Assembly: GCA_964572365.1 (NCBI GenBank) | Contig: CAZNFK010000027.1 | Coordinates: forward strand, 1-24,246 | Source of the DNA: Salinimicrobium sp964572365 | GTDB taxonomy: Bacteria; Bacteroidota; Bacteroidia; Flavobacteriales; Flavobacteriaceae | Direction of reading: 5' to 3' | DNA length: 24,246 bases | Shown: piece by piece, positions 1-8,028 of the stretch | Numbering within the stretch: position 1 is the first letter of the stretch | Layout of the letters: every line of letters starts with the position of its first letter | Translations under genes and position numbers: made by a program | Notes under the pieces: model-generated | What the model was told of the DNA's origin: nothing | Database searches by the model: none | What the model saw: only the letters and a program-made list of their open reading frames with translations

Positions 1-389
1 CCCCAGGCAGTGCCCGGAGTGATGATAACATGTGTGGCGGTTTCTAAGAACTGGCGGGTGTCTTCCACTGCCGAATTCAGTCGCGCCAGAATTTCCCTTT
101 TTTCGCTGCCGTTGAGATCGGAATGCGCCCCGAAACAGTGCCAGGCTTCATTATGATAAAAAATATCCTCCTCTGAAAAATGTTTTTTTGAAACCACGTT
201 TTCTAGGAAAGTACGAATGGCAGACGGGTGAAAAAGAATTCCGAAGGGATTCAGCAAATTTTGAAATTTGAAGTATTCCAGTTTCTTCCCGATGTTCTCC
301 ACGAAACAGGAACCCAGCAACAAAACGCGGGAGTCGTAGTTGACCTTCGGCTCCTTTGGTTGAATGGGTATTTTTGTCCTGAAGTCGAT
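1..389 (-). CDS. GSCFA-family protein, N-terminal part (truncated by window edge)
   Basis: Reading the minus strand gives an open frame beginning near VIDFRTKIPI and containing LLLGSCFVENIG, then NPFGILFHP and, at the window edge, THVIITPGTAW. These are the hallmark blocks of the GSCFA family (named for the GSCF motif), a Bacteroidota-enriched, uncharacterised family thought to resemble SGNH hydrolases; no substrate is known. Only about 130 N-terminal residues lie in the window. The start is problematic: an in-frame TAG lies upstream (just before position 420) and no ATG, GTG or TTG occurs between it and the conserved GSCF block apart from TTG codons inside that block. I set the start at the ATC at 387-389, where homologues of this type would be expected to have ATG; this is inference. 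It follows alaS on the same strand but is separated from it by a strong terminator. Confidence 0.8.
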   Translation of the reverse strand, partial: MDFRTKIPIQPKEPKVNYDSRVLLLGSCFVENIGKKLEYFKFQNLLNPFGILFHPSAIRTFLENVVSKKHFSEEDIFYHNEAWHCFGAHSDLNGSEKREILARLNSAVEDTRQFLETATHVIITPGTAW

Positions 390-419
390 AACTTTGTTTT
401 TTAGACCTCCAAATGAAAA

Positions 420-450
420 GACCTAACAGGTTTTGGAAACCTGTTAGGTC
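420..450 (-). terminator. Rho-independent terminator after alaS
   Basis: Perfect 13-bp inverted repeat (420-432 with 438-450) with a 5-nt loop. On the minus strand the stem is followed by TTTTCATTT. It lies just past the alaS stop codon and before the GSCFA gene, so it should end alaS transcription. Confidence 0.85.
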
Positions 451-458
451 TGAAATCT

Positions 459-3071
459 TTATTTTATATACATCTCCGCATTCTGGAGGGCCTCATTTAT
501 TCCGGAAGGATTCTTACCACCCGCGGTAGCGAAAAATGGTTGTCCGCCGCCGCCGCCCTGGATGTACTTTCCAAGTTCCTTGACGATCTTGCCTGCATGC
601 AGGTCTTTTTCGGCTGCCAGTTCTTTTGAAATATAACAGGAAAGCAATGCTTTTCCGTTTTGCTCGGTTCCAAAAATGAGGAACAGGTTATCGATCTCAT
701 CTCCCAGTTGGAAGGAGAGATCTTTGATCCCACCGGCATCCAGATCCACCTTTTTTGCCAAAAAGTGTACTCCGTTGATCTCTTTGATCTCGTTCTTGAG
801 ATCTCCTTTAAGGTTTTTGGCCTTGTCCTTCAGCAGGGTTTCCACTTGCTTTTTAAGTTCTGTGTTCTCTTCCTGCAGGTTGACCACAGCCTTCACCGGA
901 TCTTTCGGGTTCTTCAACACCGCCTTGATCTCGCTGTACACTTCGGTTTGGGAGACAAAGTAATCTTTGGCCGCTTCCGAAGTGATCGCTTCAATACGCC
1001 GTATACCTGATGCTACAGCTCCTTCAGAAATGATCTTAAAGTGCCATATATCGGCTGTATTTCCAACGTGAGTTCCTCCACAAAGCTCTATGGACTCCCC
1101 AAAGCGAATGGCACGGACTTTATCTCCGTACTTTTCCCCGAACAAAGCGATCGCCCCGTCATTGATTGCTTCATCATAGGTCATTTCCCGGTTTTCCACC
1201 AACGGAAGCTTATCGGCAATGCGGGTATTCACGAAATCCTCGATCTCCTGGATCTGCTCCTGAGATACTTTGCTGAAGTGTGAAAAATCAAAACGCAGAT
1301 AATCGCTTTGCACCATGGAACCTTTTTGCTCCACGTGTGTGCCCAAAACGTTTCTCAATGCCTGGTGCAGCAGGTGGGTCGCCGAGTGGTTCGCAGCAGT
1401 ACGGGCCCTTCTTGCAGCATTGACCACCGCTTTAAAGGTTCCTGAAAGTTCATTTGGAAGCTCTTTTGTAAGGTGAATGATGAGGTTGTTCTCTTTTCGG
1501 GTATCGGTGATATAAACCACTTCCCCAGACTGGCTTTCCAGCACTCCCTTGTCCCCTACCTGGCCACCGCCTTCGGGGTAGAAAGGGGTTTTATCAAATA
1601 CCAGCTGGTACATTTCACCTTCTTTTTTTGACTCCACTTTTCTATAGCGCAAGATCTTCACTTCGGCTTCAAGGGTATCATATCCAACAAAACCCTGGGT
1701 CTCCCCCTGCGACACTTCCTGCCAGTCACCCGAGGTGACTTTTGAAGCACTTCTCGAACGGTCTTTTTGTTTCTGAAGCTCTTTCTCAAATCCTTTCTGG
1801 TCCAGGGTATAACCTTTTTCACTCAGGATCAAAGCCGTGAGATCTATTGGAAAACCATAGGTATCGTACAGCTCAAAAGCCTTTTTACCCGAGACATTCT
1901 TATCGGAGGTTTCCTGCATGATCTGGTCAAGCAAGACAAGTCCCTGGTCAAGAGTACGTAAAAAGGAATTTTCTTCCTCCCTAATCACATTCTCACACAG
2001 GTTCTGTTGTGAGCGCAGTTCGGGGAAAGCTTCGCCCATTTGTTTGCTCAGGGTATCCACCAGCTTGTAAACAAAAGCTTCCTTCTGGTTCAAAAAGGTG
2101 AACCCGTAACGAATTGCTCTTCTCAATATCCTGCGGATCACGTAACCAGCACCGGTGCTTCCGGGAAGTTGCCCATCGGCTATAGCAAAAGCCACTGCCC
2201 GCACGTGATCTGCGATCACGCGGATGGCGATATCTGTTTCTTCGTTCTTTCCGTAGGGAGAACTGGTGATCTTTTCGATCTCCTTGATCAGCGGAGTGAA
2301 AACATCGGTATCATAATTGGACTTTACTCCCTGCAGCACCATGCACAGGCGCTCAAAGCCCATTCCCGTATCCACGTGGTTCGCCGGAAGTTTTTCCAGC
2401 GAACCATCGGCTTTTCGGTTAAACTGGATAAAAACCAGGTTCCAGATCTCCACTACCAGCGGGTGATCCTTGTTTACCAGGTCCCTTCCCGGGATCTGTT
2501 CTTTTTCCTCTTGCGATCTCAGGTCGACATGAATTTCAGAAGAAGGCCCACAGGGACCCTGGTCTCCCATTTCCCAGAAGTTGTCTTTTTTATTTCCGAA
2601 GATGATACGATCCTCGGGCACGATCTGCTTCCAAAGCTCTAAAGCCTGGCCATCAACCGGGATCTCCTCTTCCTCATTTCCTTCAAAGACCGAAACGTAA
2701 AGAATGTTTTTATCGATCTTATATACCTCGGTCAACAATTCCCAGGCCCACTCAATGGCCTCTTTCTTAAAATAGTCCCCAAAGCTCCAGTTTCCCAGCA
2801 TCTCGAACATCGTATGATGGTAGGTATCTTTTCCCACCTCTTCCAGGTCATTGTGCTTTCCGCTCACGCGAAGACATTTCTGGGTATCGGTAACCCGTGA
2901 ATTTACAGGCGTGCCGTTCCCTAAAAAGAATTCCTTGAACTGGTTCATTCCCGCATTGGTAAACATGAGCGTGGGATCATCTTTGATCACCATGGGCGCC
3001 GAGGGCACGATGCTGTGATTTTTAGATTTGAAGAATTCTAGAAATTGTTTACGAATATCCTGAGATCTCAT
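459..3071 (-). CDS. alaS: Alanyl-tRNA synthetase
   Basis: Charges tRNA-Ala with alanine in the cytoplasm and clears mischarged Ser/Gly-tRNA. The 870-residue length is normal for full-length bacterial AlaS. The N-terminal class II catalytic domain opens with MRSQDIRKQFLEFF and has LMFTNAGMNQFK. The editing domain carries its zinc ligands: H562 and H566 in NHSATHLLH, and C664 and H668 in CGGTH. The C-terminal C-Ala domain ends with the glycine-rich GGGGGQPFFATAGG block. The start is the ATG at 3071 because the N-terminal sequence begins exactly at the family's conserved beginning. It is transcribed divergently from the M23 peptidase gene, with a 135-bp shared upstream region that contains a candidate -7 element and an inverted repeat. 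A strong hairpin terminator follows. Confidence 0.98.
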   Translation of the reverse strand: MRSQDIRKQFLEFFKSKNHSIVPSAPMVIKDDPTLMFTNAGMNQFKEFFLGNGTPVNSRVTDTQKCLRVSGKHNDLEEVGKDTYHHTMFEMLGNWSFGDYFKKEAIEWAWELLTEVYKIDKNILYVSVFEGNEEEEIPVDGQALELWKQIVPEDRIIFGNKKDNFWEMGDQGPCGPSSEIHVDLRSQEEKEQIPGRDLVNKDHPLVVEIWNLVFIQFNRKADGSLEKLPANHVDTGMGFERLCMVLQGVKSNYDTDVFTPLIKEIEKITSSPYGKNEETDIAIRVIADHVRAVAFAIADGQLPGSTGAGYVIRRILRRAIRYGFTFLNQKEAFVYKLVDTLSKQMGEAFPELRSQQNLCENVIREEENSFLRTLDQGLVLLDQIMQETSDKNVSGKKAFELYDTYGFPIDLTALILSEKGYTLDQKGFEKELQKQKDRSRSASKVTSGDWQEVSQGETQGFVGYDTLEAEVKILRYRKVESKKEGEMYQLVFDKTPFYPEGGGQVGDKGVLESQSGEVVYITDTRKENNLIIHLTKELPNELSGTFKAVVNAARRARTAANHSATHLLHQALRNVLGTHVEQKGSMVQSDYLRFDFSHFSKVSQEQIQEIEDFVNTRIADKLPLVENREMTYDEAINDGAIALFGEKYGDKVRAIRFGESIELCGGTHVGNTADIWHFKIISEGAVASGIRRIEAITSEAAKDYFVSQTEVYSEIKAVLKNPKDPVKAVVNLQEENTELKKQVETLLKDKAKNLKGDLKNEIKEINGVHFLAKKVDLDAGGIKDLSFQLGDEIDNLFLIFGTEQNGKALLSCYISKELAAEKDLHAGKIVKELGKYIQGGGGGQPFFATAGGKNPSGINEALQNAEMYIK

Positions 3072-3125
3072 AAAGGAATAATATTTTCAGTATTTATAAA
3101 ATTATGCGGGAGAAAAAACAATTTC

Positions 3126-3133
3126 TATATTTG
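3126..3133 (+). promoter_or_regulatory. Candidate -7 element (TATATTTG) for the M23-LemA-TPM operon
   Basis: Exact match to the Bacteroidota primary-sigma -7 consensus TAnnTTTG, 73 nt before the M23 ATG. I see no clear -33 TTG at the usual spacing, so this is a motif-only prediction. Confidence 0.4.
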
Positions 3134-3151
3134 TTCGTTTCTCAACCTTAT

Positions 3152-3172
3152 TGTTGCACTGTTTTTGCAACA
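3152..3172. repeat. Inverted repeat in the alaS / M23 intergenic region
   Basis: Perfect 7-bp arms TGTTGCA (3152-3158) and TGCAACA (3166-3172) around a 7-nt spacer. It falls downstream of both predicted promoters and so would be present in both leaders. It may be an operator or an RNA hairpin. Confidence 0.5.
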
Positions 3173-3184
3173 TGCACAGTAACG

Positions 3185-3192
3185 CAAAAATA
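3185..3192 (-). promoter_or_regulatory. Candidate -7 element (TATTTTTG) for alaS
   Basis: On the minus strand this reads TATTTTTG, matching TAnnTTTG, and gives a leader of roughly 110 nt to the alaS ATG. No convincing -33 element is visible. Confidence 0.4.
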
Positions 3193-3206
3193 GAATAATT
3201 TAACTT

Positions 3207-4184
3207 ATGTCGAAGGTTAAATATTATTACGACAGTGAGACACTTTCCTATAAAAAAATAGAGCGAAGGAAGGGCCGGCGATTGGGAATCGCCTTCTTAA
3301 GTGTAGCCGGGGCATTTCTTGCTGGTTTTATTCTCCTGGTGATCTACCTCAACATTCCGCAGCTCGAAACTCCCAAGGAAAAAGCGCTGCGAAGGGAGCT
3401 CGAAAACATGAAACTCCAGTACGGTCTTTTGAACCGAAAAATGGACCAGGTGCAAGAAGTTCTGGCCAATGTAGAGGACCGGGACAACAATATTTACCGG
3501 CTTTATTTTGAAGCCAATCCTATACCCGAAGAACAACGCCTGGCAGGCTTTGGCGGGATCAACCGGTACAAAGACCTGGAAGGATTTGACAACTCAAAGC
3601 TCATTATTGAAAGCCATAAAAAACTGGACGTCCTCACAAAACGGCTGGTGGTGCAATCACGCTCCCTGGATGAGATCGTGAACCTGGCTGAAGACAAACA
3701 AGCCTTGCTGGCCTCGATCCCGGCGATCATGCCTGTGAAAAATGAGCATTTGAAGCGAATGGCTTCCGGTTACGGGTGGAGAACCGACCCCTTTACCAAG
3801 GTGAGGAAATTTCATTACGGAATGGACTTTTCAGCACCCCGCGGAACGCCGGTTTACGCTTCGGGAGACGGGACAGTAAGAAGAGCCGATAACCGTTCCA
3901 GCGGCTACGGAAGACATATTAGGATAGATCATGGGTTTGGCTACACCAGCCTATACGCGCACCTGTACAAGTACAATGTGCGACCGGGCCAGAAAGTGAA
4001 ACGCGGGGATCTTATTGGTTTTGTGGGTAGTACGGGGCGTTCCCAGGCACCACACCTGCACTACGAGATCTTTAAGGATGAGGACAGGATCAATCCGCTG
4101 AACTTCTATTACGGGCATTTGTCACCCGCAGAATATGACGAGATCCTGCAACAGGCACAACAAGAAAACCAATCCCTGGATTAA
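3207..4184 (+). CDS. Membrane-anchored M23 family peptidase (LytM-type murein endopeptidase)
   Basis: Probable peptidoglycan DD-endopeptidase acting in the periplasm. The 325-residue protein has a short cytoplasmic tail rich in K/R, one transmembrane helix at about residues 26-49, a coiled-coil stretch at about 55-95, then the M23 domain from about 185 to 300. All LytM zinc and catalytic residues are present: H203 and D207 (HYGMD), H252 (AHL) and the HLH motif with H283 and H285. It is therefore expected to be active, unlike degenerate EnvC/NlpD-type activators. It is the first gene of a plus-strand operon; its TAA overlaps the ATG of the MerR-like gene. The combination with MerR, LemA and TPM genes suggests an envelope-maintenance unit, which is inference from context. 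Confidence 0.93.
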   Translation: MSKVKYYYDSETLSYKKIERRKGRRLGIAFLSVAGAFLAGFILLVIYLNIPQLETPKEKALRRELENMKLQYGLLNRKMDQVQEVLANVEDRDNNIYRLYFEANPIPEEQRLAGFGGINRYKDLEGFDNSKLIIESHKKLDVLTKRLVVQSRSLDEIVNLAEDKQALLASIPAIMPVKNEHLKRMASGYGWRTDPFTKVRKFHYGMDFSAPRGTPVYASGDGTVRRADNRSSGYGRHIRIDHGFGYTSLYAHLYKYNVRPGQKVKRGDLIGFVGSTGRSQAPHLHYEIFKDEDRINPLNFYYGHLSPAEYDEILQQAQQENQSLD

Positions 4185-4513
4185 TGCACGTAGACCTTCC
4201 CGAAAAATTGTATTACAGCATTGGCGAGGTAGCCGAAGCTTTTGGAGTGAATGCCTCCCTCATCAGATTCTGGGAAAAAGAGTTTGATGTGGTCAAACCT
4301 AAGAAGAACGCGAAAGGCAACCGCAAATTCACCAAAGAAGATATTAAAAACCTGGAGTTGATCTACCACCTTGTCAAGGAAAGAGGTTTTACGCTTGAAG
4401 GCGCAAAAATCCATTTAAAAGAAGAAAGACAGAAAACATTGTCTAACTTTGAAATCATAAGAAAGTTAGAGAATATAAAATCAACTTTAATAAAACTAAA
4501 AAACCAACTGTAA
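4184..4513 (+). CDS. Small MerR-family transcriptional regulator
   Basis: A 109-residue DNA-binding protein. The N-terminal winged helix-turn-helix is typical of MerR (YSIGEVAEAFGVNASLIRFWEKEF, followed by the wing segment around GNRKFTKEDI). A short helical tail (residues about 75-109) should form the antiparallel dimerisation coiled coil. No effector-binding domain or metal-binding cysteine follows, so no ligand can be guessed. The ATG overlaps the preceding M23 stop codon (TAATG), which implies translational coupling, and lemA starts one base after its stop. It may regulate its own operon or a cell-envelope regulon; that is inference. Confidence 0.92.
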   Translation: MHVDLPEKLYYSIGEVAEAFGVNASLIRFWEKEFDVVKPKKNAKGNRKFTKEDIKNLELIYHLVKERGFTLEGAKIHLKEERQKTLSNFEIIRKLENIKSTLIKLKNQL

Positions 4514-4514
4514 C

Positions 4515-5111
4515 ATGAAAAAATGGCTCGTCCCCGTATTAATTATTGGCGCAATTCTTCTCGGAATTTATTTGCTCTTCGCGGGAAAATATAATAATGC
4601 GGTAGACAAACAGGAACAGGCGCGAAAGACCTGGGCAGATGTTGAAAGCTCCTACCAGCGCCGAAATGATCTTATCCCCAGTTTGGTCAACACTGTTAGG
4701 GGAGCTGCCGACTTTGAACGCAGCACCATTACCGAGGTTATAGAGGCCCGCTCAAAAGCTACCTCCATCAATGTAGATGCAGAGAACATGAGCGAAGCGC
4801 AGATGCAGCAGTTCCAACAGGCACAGAGCCAGGTTTCCTCTGCCCTTTCGCGTTTACTGGTTACGGTTGAACGCTATCCGGAACTAAAAGCTACCCAGAA
4901 TTTTCAGCAGCTGCAGTCACAACTGGAGGGTACAGAGAACCGTATAAACGTGGCAAGGAATCGGTATAACGAATCGGTTACTGAATACAATCGATACATT
5001 CGGCAATTTCCTAATAATGTGATTGTCGGCATGTACGGGTTCGACAGGATGCCGGTTTACGAAGCCGATGAAGGCGCAGAAACTGCCCCTGAAGTGGAAT
5101 TCGAATTTTAA
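4515..5111 (+). CDS. lemA: LemA family protein
   Basis: LemA proteins are membrane-anchored helical-bundle proteins of unknown biochemical role, often found with TPM-domain genes. The 198-residue product has an N-terminal signal anchor (residues about 4-23) and then the characteristic LemA core: VDKQEQARKTWADVESSYQRR, DLIPSLVNTVRG, LSRLLVTVERYPELKA and the C-terminal ARNRYNESVTEYN. The length is normal. It begins one base after the MerR stop and ends 11 bases before the next ATG, so it is clearly part of the operon. The acidic C-terminal tail (EADEGAETAPEVEFEF) is a divergent extension. Confidence 0.95.
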   Translation: MKKWLVPVLIIGAILLGIYLLFAGKYNNAVDKQEQARKTWADVESSYQRRNDLIPSLVNTVRGAADFERSTITEVIEARSKATSINVDAENMSEAQMQQFQQAQSQVSSALSRLLVTVERYPELKATQNFQQLQSQLEGTENRINVARNRYNESVTEYNRYIRQFPNNVIVGMYGFDRMPVYEADEGAETAPEVEFEF

Positions 5112-5122
5112 AACACTCAAAA

Positions 5123-5560
5123 ATGGCTAAAATAGAAGAGTTCTTAACCGAACAGGAGGAAGAAGAAGTAGTAGAAGCCATAAGACAGGCCGAGAAGAAA
5201 ACTTCAGGAGAGATTCGGGTACACATCGAAAAATCCAGCAAAGGAGACATCTGGAAACGTGCCATGGAAGTTTTCCACCTGCTGAAGATGGATAACACCA
5301 AACAAGACAACGGCGTGCTCATTTATGTAGCCATTGACGATAGAAACTTTGTGATCTACGGTGACAAAGGAATCAATGATGTGGTGCCTCCAGATTTTTG
5401 GGAAAGCACCAAAGATGAGATCGTGGCCGAATTCAAAAAAGGCAATTTCAAACAGGGGCTTATTAACGGGATCAATCGTGCCGGCCATGAATTACAGGCA
5501 CATTTCCCCTGGGATGAAGGCACTGATGAGAACCAACTTTCGGATAAAATATCCAGATAA
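5123..5560 (+). CDS. TPM-domain protein, cytoplasmic form
   Basis: A 145-residue TPM (formerly DUF477) domain protein. It lacks both a signal peptide and a transmembrane segment, so the domain should sit in the cytoplasm. Family motifs include EEEEVVEAIRQAEKKTSGEIRVHIE, DNGVLIYVAIDDRNFVIYGD and a C-terminal helix ending in HELQAHFP. TPM domains are linked to photosystem II repair in plants and to membrane stress in bacteria, but the reaction is debated. Its stop codon abuts the ATG of the second TPM gene (TAAATG), which implies coupled translation. A soluble plus an exported TPM pair beside LemA is a recurring arrangement in this phylum. Confidence 0.92.
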   Translation: MAKIEEFLTEQEEEEVVEAIRQAEKKTSGEIRVHIEKSSKGDIWKRAMEVFHLLKMDNTKQDNGVLIYVAIDDRNFVIYGDKGINDVVPPDFWESTKDEIVAEFKKGNFKQGLINGINRAGHELQAHFPWDEGTDENQLSDKISR

Positions 5561-6346
5561 ATGAAAAATTTCCTACGGAATTTCACCTTTTTGACCCTAT
5601 TGCTTTGCGCGGTTTTAACCGTCAATGCACAACGTGACATTCCGCCAAAACCCTCCCAGGAAACCAGCGTGTATGATGAAGCTGACGTGCTGAGCACTTC
5701 GGAAGAACGCAGCCTGGAACAGAAACTCATCAATTACGCCGATACCACCTCAACGCAGATCGTGATCGCCACCATTGAATCCCTGCAGGGCGAATATATT
5801 GGCACCTACGCGGCGGAGTGGGCTCATGAATGGGGAATTGGCCAGGCCGAAGAAGACAACGGAATCCTGATTCTGTTATCCGAAGGCGACAGGAAGATCT
5901 GGATCTCAACCGGCTACGGAATTGAAAGCACGCTTACCGATGCCCTTTCCAAACAGATCGTCGATAATGTCATTTTACCCGAATTTCGAAGCGGAAGTTA
6001 CTACAGCGGCCTCGATGCAGGAACAACTGCTATCATGCAGGTGATGGCAGGAACTTATGAAGGCACACCACAAGCCAGAAATGGCGGCGGAGCTACTCCC
6101 CGTTTTATCATAATGGCTATCATCTTTATATTCTTTATGATCGTGCTGAGTCAGCGTAATAAGCGCGGCGGCGGAAGGAACGGCGGTCACAGAAGAGGCA
6201 GCGGATTACTCGACATTCTTGTTTTGAGCAGCCTGGGCCGTGGCGGCTTTGGCGGCGGAAGCTTTGGCGGTGGCGGAGGAGGCGGCTTTGGTGGTGGCTT
6301 CGGCGGAGGAGGCTTTGGCGGCGGCGGTGCCGGCGGAGGCTGGTAG
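5561..6346 (+). CDS. Exported TPM-domain protein with glycine-rich tail (YgcG-like)
   Basis: A 261-residue protein with an N-terminal signal peptide (residues about 1-23, ending NAQ), a TPM domain at about 35-165 (VYDEADVLSTSEERSLEQKL, QIVIATIESLQG, ISTGYGIESTLTD), a single transmembrane helix at about 183-197 (IIMAIIFIFFMIVLS) and a tail made almost entirely of Gly with Phe and Ser, from about residue 220 to the end. This matches the YgcG-type arrangement: an extracytoplasmic TPM domain, one membrane span and a disordered Gly-rich C-terminus on the cytoplasmic side. It is the last gene of the operon, ending about 50 bases before a strong terminator. The Gly codons make the 3' end (about 6230-6343) low-complexity DNA. 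Confidence 0.93.
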   Translation: MKNFLRNFTFLTLLLCAVLTVNAQRDIPPKPSQETSVYDEADVLSTSEERSLEQKLINYADTTSTQIVIATIESLQGEYIGTYAAEWAHEWGIGQAEEDNGILILLSEGDRKIWISTGYGIESTLTDALSKQIVDNVILPEFRSGSYYSGLDAGTTAIMQVMAGTYEGTPQARNGGGATPRFIIMAIIFIFFMIVLSQRNKRGGGRNGGHRRGSGLLDILVLSSLGRGGFGGGSFGGGGGGGFGGGFGGGGFGGGGAGGGW

Positions 6347-6348
6347 AT

Positions 6349-6391
6349 TAGTCGAACAGTCTGTAGACCGTAGTCGATAGTTTGTAGACGA
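6349..6391. repeat. Imperfect tandem duplication of about 21 nt
   Basis: TAGTCGAACAGTCTGTAGAC (from 6349) is followed directly by TAGTCGATAGTTTGTAGAC (from 6371). Non-coding, between the TPM gene and the terminator. No function can be assigned. Confidence 0.5.
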
Positions 6392-6394
6392 TAA

Positions 6395-6439
6395 AAACCA
6401 AGAACTCCCGAAAAGGTCATTTTCGGGAGTTCTTGGTTT
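6395..6439. terminator. Bidirectional terminator between convergent operons
   Basis: Perfect 20-bp stem (6395-6414 with 6420-6439) with loop GGTCA. The stem ends in A/T-rich tracts on both sides, so it can stop the TPM operon from the left and der from the right. Confidence 0.9.
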
Positions 6440-6454
6440 ATTGAAGAGCTTCTA

Positions 6455-7759
6455 TTATTTCTTTCTGAAATACACCGAAACAGGAACTCCTGTAAAGTTG
6501 AATTCCTTCCGAAGTTTATTTTCTATAAAACGCTTGTATGGATCTTTTACATACTGCGGCAGGTTACAGAAGAAGGCGAACTGCGGCTGCGGAGTTGGCA
6601 GCTGCATACAGAACTTGATCTTAACGTATTTTCCTTTGTAGGCCGGCGGCGGATAGGCTTCTATGATCGGCAACATGATCTCATTCAGTTCACTGGTCTT
6701 GATCTTCTTGCTTCGGTTTTGGTATACCTCAACTGCCGTTTCAATAGCCTTGAAGATCCTTTGTTTGGTAAGCACAGACATAAATACGATAGGCACATCT
6801 GTAAAAGGTTCCATCTCTCGCCTAATCTGCGCTTCATATTCCTTCATGGTATTGGTTTCCTTTTCCACCAGGTCCCATTTGTTCACGAGAATAACAATCC
6901 CTTTTCTATTTCGTTGAGCCAGCCAGAAGATATTCTGCACCTGCCCGTCAAAGCCACGGGTGGCATCCATCACGATAAGACAAACATCACAATGCTCAAT
7001 GGCACGAACAGAACGCATCACCGAGTAGAATTCCAGGTCTTCCTTCACCTTGGATTTCCTCCTGATCCCGGCGGTGTCCACTAAGTTGAAATCAAAACCA
7101 AAGCGGCTGTAGCGGGTATCTATCGAATCCCTGGTGGTACCGGCAATATCGGTCACGATATAGCGATCCTCGCCGATTAAGGCATTGATAAAAGAAGATT
7201 TACCGGCGTTAGGACGTCCTACCACTGCAAAACGGGGCAGCTCGGTTTCTTCTTCGCGGGTATCTTCGGGAAGCGCTTCTACCAAAGCATCCAGCAGTTC
7301 TCCTGTACCACTTCCATTTGTACTGGCAATAGGGAAATACTCACCCAGTCCCAAAGAATAGAATTCCACGGCATTTTCCAGTCGCTTGCTGTTGTCTACT
7401 TTATTGACGGCTAGGAAAACCGGTTTATTAACCCTGCGCAGTAAATTCGCGACATCTTCGTCCATAGGAGTAACTCCTGTTTCCACGTCAACCATGAAAA
7501 TGATCGCGTCTGCCTCCTCGATAGCCAGTTCCACCTGCTTGTCGATCTCGGCTTCAAATACGTCTTCACTTCCAACCACATAACCCCCGGTATCGATCAC
7601 CGAAAAATTCCGGCCATTCCAGTCGGTTTTTCCATAGTGGCGGTCCCGGGTCACCCCGCTTACCGAATCCACGATGGCTTCCCTGCGTTGAATTAAACGA
7701 TTGAAAAAGGTCGATTTTCCAACATTAGGTCTCCCTACAATGGCTACTATACTGCTCAT
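6455..7759 (-). CDS. der: Ribosome-associated GTPase Der (EngA)
   Basis: Essential GTPase required for 50S subunit assembly. The 434-residue length is typical. It has two consecutive G domains: the first begins with GRPNVGKST (residues 8-16) and has DTGG and NKVD; the second begins with GRPNAGKSS, has DTAG and NKWD. A C-terminal KH-like domain follows (KYVKIKFCMQLPTPQPQFAFF). The ATG at 7759 starts the family's usual MSSIVAIVGRPN. A TAATTTTG -7 element lies 25 bases upstream. It lies near era and an RNA methyltransferase gene on the same strand, all connected with ribosome or RNA maturation, although each of these genes has its own candidate promoter. Confidence 0.98.
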   Translation of the reverse strand: MSSIVAIVGRPNVGKSTFFNRLIQRREAIVDSVSGVTRDRHYGKTDWNGRNFSVIDTGGYVVGSEDVFEAEIDKQVELAIEEADAIIFMVDVETGVTPMDEDVANLLRRVNKPVFLAVNKVDNSKRLENAVEFYSLGLGEYFPIASTNGSGTGELLDALVEALPEDTREEETELPRFAVVGRPNAGKSSFINALIGEDRYIVTDIAGTTRDSIDTRYSRFGFDFNLVDTAGIRRKSKVKEDLEFYSVMRSVRAIEHCDVCLIVMDATRGFDGQVQNIFWLAQRNRKGIVILVNKWDLVEKETNTMKEYEAQIRREMEPFTDVPIVFMSVLTKQRIFKAIETAVEVYQNRSKKIKTSELNEIMLPIIEAYPPPAYKGKYVKIKFCMQLPTPQPQFAFFCNLPQYVKDPYKRFIENKLRKEFNFTGVPVSVYFRKK

Positions 7760-7784
7760 AATTAATTTCTTCTAAATAAGGGTG

Positions 7785-7792
7785 CAAAATTA
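7785..7792 (-). promoter_or_regulatory. Candidate -7 element (TAATTTTG) for der
   Basis: The minus strand reads TAATTTTG, a match to TAnnTTTG, with a leader of about 20 nt to the der ATG. The -33 element is not evident. Confidence 0.45.
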
Positions 7793-8028
7793 GGGGTTTT
7801 TAGTTGAGTAATTAGTATTGAGATGTGAGAATTGAGATTTAAACCACTTTTAATGCAAAAATATTGATTTTGTGGATAGTAGATAGTGACCACAGCTCTG
7901 CCTATTCTATAAAAAAACCATTTGATCAGAAAAAAGATCGCTGCGCTCAAAGAGCAGAGAACAGAGACTGTCTTTAAAAGGCGAAAAGACCTCCCCGATC
8001 TGAAATTTTAAATCCTGGATTCAGAATT

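Noticed and set aside
2040..2642. 200-codon plus-strand open frame inside alaS
   Set aside because: Antisense to a conserved part of alaS with no recognisable protein features.
6187..6420. Proline-rich minus-strand open frame
   Set aside because: It is the reverse complement of the glycine-rich tail of the TPM protein plus the terminator.
7762..7950. 62-codon minus-strand open frame upstream of der
   Set aside because: It overlaps the der promoter element and low-complexity sequence, and its translation resembles no family.
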